Notes: generated by a model not told the origin, from the letters alone. A DNA stretch of 11,772 nucleotides from Lachnospiraceae bacterium UBA7086 (GCA_002492525.1 DKZA01000015.1:1-11772), one strand, 5' to 3'; shown: positions 1-6,441, numbered from the stretch's first letter. Numbers and translations are program-made.

Positions 1-27
1 AAGGTTAATTCCGAAGGAATTTACCTT
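1..27. repeat. Palindrome directly after the HlyD-like gene
   Basis: Arms 1-12 and 16-27 pair over 12 positions with one T-T (or A-A) mismatch, loop GAA, and begin 2 nt after the HlyD-like stop codon. The core AATTCCGAAGGAATT is identical to that at 5730-5744. What follows in the direction of transcription is outside the window, so a T-run, and with it a terminator role, cannot be judged. On the opposite strand the stem is followed by six T, so it could terminate plus-strand transcription. Confidence 0.65.
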
Positions 28-29
28 TT

Positions 30-1448
30 TTATTCGTAAATAAATTCATTGTCATCCACCATCGAAGCATCCAATACAATATAATCATACACATTCAAAC
101 CATACATGGTATTGGATTTCACCACCGAATATTCTTCGTTATCATATAAAATACTGATTTCTTTAAAATCTGCATACCCCTTATTAATATTATATACGCC
201 GGTCAGCGACCCTGTTTTCCTGATCTCAAACTGCTCGTTAGTTTCCGGCATTACAATGTCATTTCCCGCCCGCAGCACCGTATCGTCCAGATAGTACTCT
301 GTCTCGGTCTCATGATAGATCGGTGTCTCAACAAACTGTATCGAGACATTGCCTTCATCGTCATAGGTCTCTAACAGAACGCCGTTTTCACCGCGCTTGC
401 CGCCCTTGGTCACATATTCTTTGGGCACAATAAAGAACTCTTTTTGCACAATGGCCGTGTTGGGGATTTTTAATCCTTTTTCCTCTTTCAACAACAGCTC
501 AATATCAATAAACCTGTCCGTACAGAAAGTAACCATAGAATTGGTGAAGGTAAGGGATACAAAGTTATCTCCCTCCTCGTTCGTATAGATATCCACCTTG
601 CCCCAGGCCGTATACTGATTCTTTAAGAACCGTACCTCCACATACAGTTCGTTATTATTCGCTTTCTCCTGCTCTTTCTTAAGCATATCTACCAGATCCT
701 GCTCCGCCATGATCACAATGGACCAGTCTTCACTGGTAGAAAGCTTATAGACGGGATCTCCTGCCGCCACCAGATCATTATTCACAAAATATTTTTTTTC
801 ATAATTTTCTTCCTCAAAATACTCCGCCTTCATATCTTCCAAAGTCAGCTTCTCGTAACCATCCGTTGATAAAACCACGATACCGCTGTCTGCTGCGGAA
901 CGATAATTGATCAAGGAGGTGCCGGAAGCATCGTTCAAAGCATCTGCATTTTCCAGAATATTATAGTTGGCAAGCTTTAAAACCGTACCTTCCACATTGT
1001 GTTTAAAATTATAGACATCTCCAAACTGTCTACAGTCAAATCGATTGGTAAAGGAAATGATCTCTGTCCTTAGTTCTGAAAGATCCGATTCCGACAACGT
1101 ATTTTCTCCGCTTTCCCCGGCTTTGATATACTCGGAGAGCCGTCCGGTCTCATCCACCGTGTAGATCAGATTGCCTACTGCGGCACGTTCCCCTTCTCTG
1201 GCAAAATAGTTAATATAACCGGCATCCTGGCTGACCACTATCTCTTCATCCCGCAGGGCAATCCCTGTATAAATCTTATTGGAAGTAAGAGATCCTTCCA
1301 TAACGCTGTATCCAACGATATGATCCGTCTTAAAATACATGACCACACAAATCACCACATAGATAAAGATTACCATAAAGATCATCATGCCAATATTCAG
1401 GTTAACAGGCCTTCTATATTTACTTATCTTATTCCGATCATCAGCCAC
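30..1448 (-). CDS. HlyD-like membrane adaptor protein
   Basis: A 472-residue protein with a short basic cytoplasmic N-terminus, one transmembrane helix (about 17-39) and a long extracytoplasmic part. The segment ALRDEEIVVSQDAGYINYF (64-82) followed by REGERAAVGNLIYTVDETG (84-102) resembles a biotinyl-lipoyl-like half-motif of HlyD/membrane-fusion proteins. The C-terminal part ends with a barrel-like stretch in which GVYNINKGYADFKEISILY resembles HlyD-family ends. No ABC or RND transporter gene is adjacent. From memory of clostridial genomes, such proteins often sit beside the yggS and sepF division genes, which would lie beyond the left edge. The start is GTG (1446-1448) with AAGGAG (1460-1465) 11 nt upstream; no nearby ATG fits. 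The stop is 2 nt from a palindrome. The general fold is likely; function is inferred only. Confidence 0.8.
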   Translation of the reverse strand: MADDRNKISKYRRPVNLNIGMMIFMVIFIYVVICVVMYFKTDHIVGYSVMEGSLTSNKIYTGIALRDEEIVVSQDAGYINYFAREGERAAVGNLIYTVDETGRLSEYIKAGESGENTLSESDLSELRTEIISFTNRFDCRQFGDVYNFKHNVEGTVLKLANYNILENADALNDASGTSLINYRSAADSGIVVLSTDGYEKLTLEDMKAEYFEEENYEKKYFVNNDLVAAGDPVYKLSTSEDWSIVIMAEQDLVDMLKKEQEKANNNELYVEVRFLKNQYTAWGKVDIYTNEEGDNFVSLTFTNSMVTFCTDRFIDIELLLKEEKGLKIPNTAIVQKEFFIVPKEYVTKGGKRGENGVLLETYDDEGNVSIQFVETPIYHETETEYYLDDTVLRAGNDIVMPETNEQFEIRKTGSLTGVYNINKGYADFKEISILYDNEEYSVVKSNTMYGLNVYDYIVLDASMVDDNEFIYE

Positions 1449-1490
1449 GGGCGTTAAGTCTCCTTATTTCATCATGCCAGAAACATAGTC

Positions 1491-1520
1491 AAATACCCCG
1501 CAGCAAGCTACGGGGCATTT
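1491..1520 (-). repeat. Strong 13-14 bp hairpin between the P-loop and HlyD-like genes
   Basis: An inverted repeat with arms 1491-1504 and 1507-1520, GC-rich in the middle (CCCCG/CGGGG) and closed by AAAT/ATTT at the base. In the minus-strand transcript the two imperfect positions become G-U wobbles, giving a continuous stem; in a plus-strand transcript they would be A-C mismatches. The hairpin therefore suits RNA made in the direction of the genes. Only UAUUU follows the GC stem, so it would be a weak terminator at best. It may be an attenuator, an mRNA-stabilising stem or an interspersed palindrome. Confidence 0.65.
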
Positions 1521-1551
1521 ATGGAATTCCGTTTTATATTATGTACATTGC

Positions 1552-1971
1552 TTAAAGAGAAACAATAACATTAGAGCGGACATGCTCTGGCAGTTCACTT
1601 TCATCCAAAGATATACTTATTACAAAATCTACATGGAATTTTTCGCTGATCTTTTCAATCTTGGCAATTACTTTGTCAAGATCTTCTGCCTCCAGACAGG
1701 CAATCTTCAAAAAGCTGTCGAAATACATCTGCTGTAAATCATGATCCTGTGAAATGATTCCACAGACAAAGCCGATAAACTCATCACTGTTCGTAACCAG
1801 ATACTCAGGCACGTCAATGAGCCTGATTTTATTGTTCAACTCAAACATATGCTTGGTACTCTTATCTAAATATACTACATTGCCCTGTGCGTCTTTTATC
1901 TCCGTATTTACTTTATCAAGTAGATGCTTGGTCTTTCCTTTTCCCTTTTTGCCTACAATGAATTGAACCAT
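1552..1971 (-). CDS. Small P-loop NTPase-like protein of unknown role
   Basis: A 139-residue soluble protein that I do not recognise by function. The N-terminus IVGKKGKGKTKHLLDK carries a good Walker A motif, GKKGKGKT (7-14), straight after the first beta strand. VVYLDKS (32-38) could be the second strand. DFVISISLDESELP (115-128) looks like a hydrophobic strand ending in acidic residues and could act as Walker B. The length is about that of a minimal single-domain nucleotide-binding fold, with no membrane segment or signal. The ATG at 1969-1971 has a strong AGGAGG (1980-1985) 8 nt upstream. It probably has its own promoter, and is separated from the downstream HlyD-like gene by a strong hairpin. 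Similar short P-loop proteins in Clostridia are sometimes labelled PilT-like, but nothing here indicates motility. Confidence 0.8.
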   Translation of the reverse strand: MVQFIVGKKGKGKTKHLLDKVNTEIKDAQGNVVYLDKSTKHMFELNNKIRLIDVPEYLVTNSDEFIGFVCGIISQDHDLQQMYFDSFLKIACLEAEDLDKVIAKIEKISEKFHVDFVISISLDESELPEHVRSNVIVSL

Positions 1972-2033
1972 GGTAAAACCCTCCTAAAGTAAGATATTTA
2001 TATAGTCTGTACGATTTACTCCATCTACTCATT

Positions 2034-2062
2034 ATTATAAGGGAAACCTGCCAAAAAAACAA
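2034..2062 (-). promoter_or_regulatory. Candidate sigma-A promoter for the P-loop gene
   Basis: On the minus strand a perfect TATAAT (2034-2039) lies 17 nt after TTGTTT (2057-2062), a 3/6 match to the -35 consensus. Transcription would start near 2027, leaving a leader of about 55 nt before the ATG at 1971. Its position between two genes at the largest gap (112 nt) supports it, but the -35 is weak. Confidence 0.45.
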
Positions 2063-2079
2063 CCAGAAAAGTTATTCTG
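2053..2079 (-). terminator. Possible weak terminator after the carboxypeptidase gene
   Basis: Five nt after the stop there is a short stem, CAGAA-TTCTG (2064-2079, 6-nt loop), followed within 4 nt by a run of seven T (2053-2059) on the minus strand. The stem is only 5 bp and AT-rich, so termination, if any, would be partial. The same T-run overlaps the candidate promoter region. Confidence 0.3.
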
Positions 2080-2083
2080 TACT

Positions 2084-3079
2084 TTATTTGGCAATTCCCA
2101 GAAGATTACTCATATCCTCATAAAGTTTTTCTCTGGAATCATCTTTCATAATAACCGATATGTAGGGCGTACCGCTGCTGCTTCTGGACAGCAAGATCAG
2201 GCAATGACCTGCCGCATTGGTGGTCCCTGTCTTACCGCCCACCACAGTCACATTAGACGGCATGTCGTAAACACCACGAAGATATAGGTTGGAATTCTCT
2301 ATCTCTATGGACTTTTCCGCCCCATTGCCGTCCATATACACCGTACTGTAAGAGCTGGTCTGTATGATCTCATTAAACAGATTATACTTCAGCGCTTCCT
2401 GAAAGATAAGATACAGATCATACGCCGTCACATAATGCCCCTCTTCCGTCAGTCCGTTGGGATTCATGAAATGACAGTTGGTGGCGCCAATTCTTTGCGC
2501 TTCCTCATTCATCAAAGCCACAAAGTCTTCCACAGAACCTTTTGTAACGCCCTCTGCAATCAAAACAGCCACATCATTAGCCGAATACATAAGCAGAATA
2601 TGGAGCGCCTGATCCAGTGTCATCTTATCCCCCGGTTTCAATCCGCATAATACTGCACCCGATTCCGTAATCTTCACATTTTCCGAGGCCACAAGCACAT
2701 CATCCGGTGAACCGTTTTTCAGAGCTACAAGCGCTGTCATCACTTTTGTCAGGCTGGCCGGATTCATCTGATTATTGACGTTTTTCGCATAGAGTGTTTC
2801 CAAATTCTTACAATCAAAGAGCGCCGCTGCCCCCACATCGGGCAGGCTGATGCCCTGTGCCGGAATATCTTTGGCAGCCACACACAAATTAGCAGCAAAA
2901 GGTTCAATTGTCTCCTGGTTTGCAACGTTTAAAAGCTGATAACTGCTGACACTGTTCTGGGATGAATAGGGCATGTCATACTTCGTGCTGCCACACCCTG
3001 TCATGCACAGCATCCCTGCCAAAAGTACTGCACTGATTTTCAGTTTACTCTTCCTATTTGTACATTTCACGCCACTCAA
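2084..3079 (-). CDS. D-alanyl-D-alanine carboxypeptidase (S11 family), predicted lipoprotein
   Basis: Removes the terminal D-Ala from peptidoglycan pentapeptides outside the membrane, limiting cross-linking. All three active-site motifs are present: SLTK (109-112, nucleophile Ser109), SAN (166-168) and KTG (283-285, in GGKTGTTNAAGHC). The conserved FMNPNGL stretch (204-210) is also there. The N-terminus is a basic, hydrophobic signal ending MTGC, a near-consensus lipobox with Cys29, so the protein is probably lipid-anchored. It ends at residue 331, soon after the catalytic domain, with no C-terminal domain or amphipathic anchor of the DacA/PBP5 kind. The start is uncertain. TTG (3077-3079) has AGGAG only 3 nt upstream, while GTG (3068-3070) has it 12 nt upstream. 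Both fall inside the end of mgsA, so the gene is co-translated. It is the last gene of the large unit. Confidence 0.92.
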   Translation of the reverse strand: MSGVKCTNRKSKLKISAVLLAGMLCMTGCGSTKYDMPYSSQNSVSSYQLLNVANQETIEPFAANLCVAAKDIPAQGISLPDVGAAALFDCKNLETLYAKNVNNQMNPASLTKVMTALVALKNGSPDDVLVASENVKITESGAVLCGLKPGDKMTLDQALHILLMYSANDVAVLIAEGVTKGSVEDFVALMNEEAQRIGATNCHFMNPNGLTEEGHYVTAYDLYLIFQEALKYNLFNEIIQTSSYSTVYMDGNGAEKSIEIENSNLYLRGVYDMPSNVTVVGGKTGTTNAAGHCLILLSRSSSGTPYISVIMKDDSREKLYEDMSNLLGIAK

Positions 3080-3449
3080 GGTCTCCTCTGTCGAGTGATT
3101 TGATTAACAGTTCCGCCGAAGCCAGATTCGTCGCCAAAGGAATATTGTGTCTGTCACACAGCATCACTACATTATTGACATCCGGCTCATGAGATTTCGG
3201 ATACAACGGATCACGCAGAAAGATAACCAGATCGATCTGGTTATGTTCAATCTGGGCACCGATTTGCTGGGCACCGCCCAAATGTCCCGCCAGATATTTA
3301 TGGATCGTCAGATTTGTTACTTCCTCAATCAGTCTTCCTGTGGTACCGGTAGCATAGAGTTCATTTTTACTTAAAATACCCCGATAAGCAATACAGAAAT
3401 TCTGCATCAGTTTTTTCTTTGCATCATGTGCGATTAATGCGATATTCAT
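3054..3449 (-). CDS. mgsA: Methylglyoxal synthase homologue lacking the catalytic base Asp
   Basis: The family converts dihydroxyacetone phosphate to methylglyoxal and phosphate, a bypass of lower glycolysis when phosphate is scarce. The ATG at 3447-3449 gives 131 residues starting MNIALIAHD, like the Bacillus protein; AGGGG lies 8 nt upstream. Two further in-frame ATGs upstream (3474-3476 and 3465-3467) lack a ribosome site, although the second forms ATGA with the rodA stop. Present are His8 (E. coli His19), the phosphate loop ATGTTG (33-38), Gly55 (Gly66), Asp80 (Asp91), His87 (His98) and Asp90 (Asp101). The position of E. coli Asp71, the catalytic base in the GGDQQ motif, is Ala60 (GGAQQ). 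Family identity is clear, but catalytic activity is uncertain. The 3' end overlaps the next gene by up to 26 nt. It is an unexpected metabolic gene in a cell-shape operon. Confidence 0.9.
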   Translation of the reverse strand: MNIALIAHDAKKKLMQNFCIAYRGILSKNELYATGTTGRLIEEVTNLTIHKYLAGHLGGAQQIGAQIEHNQIDLVIFLRDPLYPKSHEPDVNNVVMLCDRHNIPLATNLASAELLIKSLDRGDLEWREMYK

Positions 3450-3457
3450 AGCCAACA

Positions 3458-3462
3458 CCCCT
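3458..3462 (-). promoter_or_regulatory. Ribosome binding site supporting the mgsA start
   Basis: AGGGG on the minus strand, 8 nt before the ATG at 3447-3449. It lies downstream of both earlier in-frame ATGs, so it can only serve the shorter form, whose N-terminus also matches the family. Confidence 0.6.
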
Positions 3463-3463
3463 G

Positions 3464-4567
3464 TCATTTTTTGCATTGAAGCCGTACATTCAGTACAAAT
3501 CCCACCCCGATATACAGACTCACAAGCGAAGTCAGTCCATAACTGACAAACGGAAGCGGAATCCCTGTATTGGGACTTGCACCAGTGGCCACAGCGATAT
3601 TCAACATCCCCTGAAACCCGATCAGCGCCGCTACCCCTGAGGCAATGATCGTACCGGCTAAATCTTTTGCTCTTCTAGCTACCATAATACATTCAAATGA
3701 AATGAAAATCAATAACACAATTACTGTACAGCCACCCACAAATCCAAATTCCTCTCCGATAACCGCATAAATAAAATCTGTTTCCGGCTCGGAGATGAAA
3801 TTTCCGTTTTTCACGGAACTGATCTCGTTGGTATTGTACCCCTTCCCATATAGCATACCGGAGCCGATTGCCGTAACGGAATTGGTCTGCTGATAGGCCT
3901 CCGTGGTCTCATACTCTTTCGGATAAAGCCATGCCAGAATACGTCTTTGCTGAAACTCTTCTATAATCTCCTGATCCGGCTGCAAAATCAGCGTCAATAT
4001 GATAATAAAAGCAGGAACCGCTACCGAAAACGCCAGGATAATATATTTCCAGCCGATGCCTCCCACAAACAAAAGTACACAGAACATCAACACCACCATA
4101 ATACTGGTAGACATATCCGGTTGTTTATAAATCAGATAAATCGACGGCAAAAATAAAAGCACACAGATAATGACCATCCGCAGAGAATTCATCTCATCCT
4201 TATGTTTCATGATAAACTGTGCAAAGAATAAAATCAATAATATCTTGGCAGTTTCCGAAGGCTGAAACTGAATTCCGAATAGATTCAGCCACCTCTGGGC
4301 TCCGCCCGCTTCCACACCAATGGCCCGCACCAGCCACAAAAGCAGAATATTCCCCACATACATCAACCAGTAAAAACGCAGAATGATTGAATAATCAAAC
4401 AGGGAAATGACCAACATCAGGAAAAAACCAAACACGGCTCCCGCAATCTGTCTGGACTGCAAAGACTCCTTTGCACTGCCGATAGCAAGAACACCTATCA
4501 CTGTAAGCGCCACTACAAAGATGATCAGTTTAAAATCATAGTCCCTGATGTGATAGTGCCTTAACAT
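3464..4567 (-). CDS. rodA: RodA, SEDS-family peptidoglycan glycosyltransferase
   Basis: Polymerises lipid II into glycan strands for lateral wall growth, acting with PBP2 in the membrane. It has 367 residues and about ten hydrophobic segments, as usual for SEDS proteins. Diagnostic motifs are GAQRWLNLFGIQFQPSETAK (89-108), KQPDMSTSI (148-156), the PETDFIYAVIGEEFGFVGG loop (261-279) and GIPLPFVSYGLTSLV (335-349). Asp264 in TDFIYA matches the essential Asp of RodA (Asp262 in E. coli). LPFVSYG and the elongation-gene context favour RodA over FtsW. The GLTS that follows replaces the more common GGSS. The ATG at 4565-4567 has AAGGAG (4578-4583) 10 nt upstream. The TGA stop is 14 nt before the preferred mgsA start. 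The PBP2 partner is upstream in the same unit. Confidence 0.95.
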   Translation of the reverse strand: MLRHYHIRDYDFKLIIFVVALTVIGVLAIGSAKESLQSRQIAGAVFGFFLMLVISLFDYSIILRFYWLMYVGNILLLWLVRAIGVEAGGAQRWLNLFGIQFQPSETAKILLILFFAQFIMKHKDEMNSLRMVIICVLLFLPSIYLIYKQPDMSTSIMVVLMFCVLLFVGGIGWKYIILAFSVAVPAFIIILTLILQPDQEIIEEFQQRRILAWLYPKEYETTEAYQQTNSVTAIGSGMLYGKGYNTNEISSVKNGNFISEPETDFIYAVIGEEFGFVGGCTVIVLLIFISFECIMVARRAKDLAGTIIASGVAALIGFQGMLNIAVATGASPNTGIPLPFVSYGLTSLVSLYIGVGFVLNVRLQCKK

Positions 4568-4592
4568 GCTGTGTCTTCTCCTTTTCTTCTGA

Positions 4593-4856
4593 TCACTGTT
4601 TCAAATCCAGGATCGGTATATTGGCATAGAGGGTCGGATTTTTGAGACTATGTCCCTTACCGCTTGTCTTGGTAATCTGTATCTCCATGCTCTGGGTGTC
4701 TATCTTCATATATTTGGATATTACTTTTGCAATATCATTCTTGATCATTTCCATCATCTCCTGCGAACAGTTGACTCTGTCGGAAATAAGCAGTATCTTA
4801 AGCCTGTCTTTGGCTATTTCTCTTGAGCTTTTCCGCTTTAAAAGATTTTTAAACAC
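4593..4856 (-). CDS. minE: Cell division topological specificity factor MinE
   Basis: Stimulates MinD ATPase activity and drives pole-to-pole Min dynamics, confining MinCD inhibition to the poles. At 87 residues it is normal length. An N-terminal membrane-binding stretch (MFKNLLKRK) is followed by the MinD-contact segment AKDRLKILLISDR (15-27), equivalent to the AKERLQIIVAERR segment of the E. coli protein. The C-terminal dimerisation domain follows, including MIKNDIAKVISKYMKID (37-53) and LYANIPI (76-82). It starts with GTG (4854-4856), read from a strong site (AGGAGG, spacing 7). It lies 11 nt after the minD stop and 25 nt before rodA. MinE is absent from Bacillus subtilis but common in Clostridia, so its presence suggests an oscillating Min system here. 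Confidence 0.93.
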   Translation of the reverse strand: MFKNLLKRKSSREIAKDRLKILLISDRVNCSQEMMEMIKNDIAKVISKYMKIDTQSMEIQITKTSGKGHSLKNPTLYANIPILDLKQ

Positions 4857-4863
4857 CCTGATC

Positions 4864-4869
4864 CCTCCT
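4864..4869 (-). promoter_or_regulatory. minE ribosome binding site built into the minD stop codon
   Basis: AGGAGG on the minus strand, 7 nt before the minE GTG. The TAG stop of minD (4868-4870) supplies its first bases, so a ribosome ending minD sits on the minE initiation site. This probably ties MinE output to MinD output. Confidence 0.75.
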
Positions 4870-5659
4870 AACTTTTATGGAAAATACCTGATACTCTGGC
4901 CCAGAACGAAATTCCTCTCTCCAAATCCATAAAAGGAACTTCTTTGCCAAGAACTCTGTAACAGATATTCTGATAGGCTTTGCCCGCCAATGTATTACTG
5001 CCCACAAGGGGCTCGCCCTGATTTGTGGCGATCACCACATTTTCATCATCGGGAACAAGACCAATTAACGGCAGGGAGAGAATATCCACCACATCCTCCG
5101 AGGACATCATATCCCCTCGTTTCACCATATCATGGCGGATGCGGTTGATGATCAGATCTATCTTATGTATCTCATTGGCCTCCAGAAGGCCGATGATCCT
5201 GTCTGCATCCCGGATCGCGGAAACCTCCGGGGTTGTCACCACAAGCGCCCTGTCTGCGCCTGCGATAGCGTTCTGGAACCCTTGCTCAATTCCTGCCGGG
5301 CAGTCCAGAATGATATAGTCAAACTGATCTTTCAGATGACTGATCATTTTGACCATTTGTGAGGGATTCACCGAAGTCTTGTCTCTGGTTTGTGCCGAAG
5401 GCAGAAGAAACAGGGTGGGATAGCGTTTATCCCGGATGAGAGCCTGTTTGATACGGCAGTTTCCCTCCACCACATCCACCAGATTATAGACGATCCTGTT
5501 CTCAAGCCCCATCACCACATCAAGGTTGCGAAGCCCGATATCCGTATCGATCAGAATCACCTTTTTGCCCATTGCTGCCAGACCTGTACCAACGTTTGCT
5601 GAAGTAGTGGTCTTTCCTACCCCGCCTTTCCCTGATGTGACGACAATCACTTCACTCAT
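4868..5659 (-). CDS. minD: Septum site-determining protein MinD (membrane ATPase)
   Basis: A ParA/Mrp-family ATPase that dimerises on the membrane with ATP, recruits MinC and is released by MinE. At 263 residues it is standard length. The deviant Walker A KGGVGKTT (11-18) has both Lys11 and Lys16. DTDIGLRNLD (38-47) and Walker B ILDCPAG (117-123) follow, with TTPEVSAIRDADR (142-154) and NRIRHDMVKRGDMM (172-185), all characteristic of MinD. The C-terminus (about 250-262, ISFWARVSGIFHK) is the expected amphipathic membrane-targeting helix. The ATG at 5657-5659 has GGAGGT 5 nt upstream (5665-5670). The TAG stop lies inside the minE ribosome site. All catalytic residues are present, so this should be a working ATPase. 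Confidence 0.97.
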   Translation of the reverse strand: MSEVIVVTSGKGGVGKTTTSANVGTGLAAMGKKVILIDTDIGLRNLDVVMGLENRIVYNLVDVVEGNCRIKQALIRDKRYPTLFLLPSAQTRDKTSVNPSQMVKMISHLKDQFDYIILDCPAGIEQGFQNAIAGADRALVVTTPEVSAIRDADRIIGLLEANEIHKIDLIINRIRHDMVKRGDMMSSEDVVDILSLPLIGLVPDDENVVIATNQGEPLVGSNTLAGKAYQNICYRVLGKEVPFMDLERGISFWARVSGIFHKS

Positions 5660-5689
5660 AGCAAACCTCCGTTGATGAATTGTTATCGT

Positions 5690-5750
5690 CCCCTGACGGG
5701 GAAAATTTCATGGAAATTTTCCCGGAGATAATTCCGAAGGAATTTTCTCC
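5690..5750. repeat. Three abutting palindromes in the minC-minD spacer
   Basis: The 101-nt spacer holds a short stem CCCC-TGAC-GGGG (5690-5701), then a perfect 11-bp stem (5699-5709 with 5713-5723, loop ATG), then directly a 12-bp stem with one central mismatch (5724-5735 with 5739-5750, loop GAA). The third has the core AATTCCGAAGGAATT, also found at 4-18. None is followed by a T-run in the minC-to-minD direction, so they do not look like simple intrinsic terminators. They may stabilise or process the mRNA, attenuate transcription, or be interspersed palindromic repeats. The right arm of the third (AATTTTCTCC) could instead pair with the left arm of the second (GGGAAAATT), allowing an alternative fold. 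Confidence 0.75.
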
Positions 5751-5760
5751 ACTGCCTTTC

Positions 5761-6441
5761 TTAAAACGGCAGGTCGTTCAGTAATTCTTTGGTAATCGGC
5801 TCGATTATGACTCTTGCGTCCTTCACATAAGCAATCTTGGGCTGAACCTTTGGTTTGATCGGCCATTTACTCTGTTTCTCGGAAGTCTTATATTTGAAAT
5901 CACCGATTTTTAATTTTTCCGGTGACATTTCAAGCGCCACAACAAAATGTCCGTCTTCTCCGTTTCCGCCGGCATAAGCCTGTCCATAAAGACCGCCTAT
6001 AATAACCACGTCTTTGCTGGATACAATACAGGCGCCGGGATAGACATCCCCCAGCACGATAATACTGTTTTCCGTCTCCAAAAGCTGTCCGTCTTTCAGC
6101 GTCCCTTTATAGAACTGTCCGGCGTTCTCCATCACCTCCTGGCGGAAAGAGAGCTTCTGTAACGCTTTCACATAATTTTTGTTTGTCTCCTCGTTTTTGC
6201 CGATGATACAGACAATGTTTAACGCCGAATTTGCCGTGATAGTGTTTACGATCTGCCTTTCTTCTGTATCCGACAAGTCCCTCCCCTCAAAGGAAACCAC
6301 CATAGTAGCATCCTTAAAAAAGTTAGCCGACTCTCTGAATTTCACAGCCACTTCCTCAAGCAGCTGCTCGAAGGGCATCTCTCCATCCAGATAAATAGAA
6401 AGACCATTGGGAAAACTTTTAATAATAACGGGATTTTTCAT
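5761..6441 (-). CDS. minC: Septum site-determining protein MinC (FtsZ inhibitor)
   Basis: Inhibits FtsZ ring assembly away from mid-cell when brought to the membrane by MinD. The ATG at 6439-6441 gives 226 residues. It is preferred over an upstream in-frame GTG because the ribosome site GAGGTG then sits 6 nt away, and the protein begins in the usual way with a VIIKSFPNGLSIYLD segment. Residues 1 to about 105 form the FtsZ-binding N-domain. About 112-215 form the right-handed beta-helix C-domain, with IIVLGDVYPGA (127-137), VVIIGGLYGQAYAGG (145-159) and the ALEMSPEKLKIGD stretch (169-181). The MinD-contacting motif, normally RSGQ, reads KDGQ (116-119). The gene starts 18 nt after the PBP2 stop. 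It is followed by a 101-nt spacer with palindromes before minD, the largest gap among the first ten genes. Confidence 0.94.
   Translation of the reverse strand: MKNPVIIKSFPNGLSIYLDGEMPFEQLLEEVAVKFRESANFFKDATMVVSFEGRDLSDTEERQIVNTITANSALNIVCIIGKNEETNKNYVKALQKLSFRQEVMENAGQFYKGTLKDGQLLETENSIIVLGDVYPGACIVSSKDVVIIGGLYGQAYAGGNGEDGHFVVALEMSPEKLKIGDFKYKTSEKQSKWPIKPKVQPKIAYVKDARVIIEPITKELLNDLPF

Noticed and set aside
3450..3476. Upstream ATGs at 3474-3476 and 3465-3467 as the start of mgsA
   Set aside because: Neither has a ribosome site, and the added residues have no counterpart in the Bacillus-type protein. The ATGA overlap of the second with the rodA stop keeps it as a minor possibility.
5690..5750. 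Intrinsic terminator between minC and minD
   Set aside because: The stems are strong, but no T-run follows any of them in the direction of transcription, and minD has no visible promoter of its own here.
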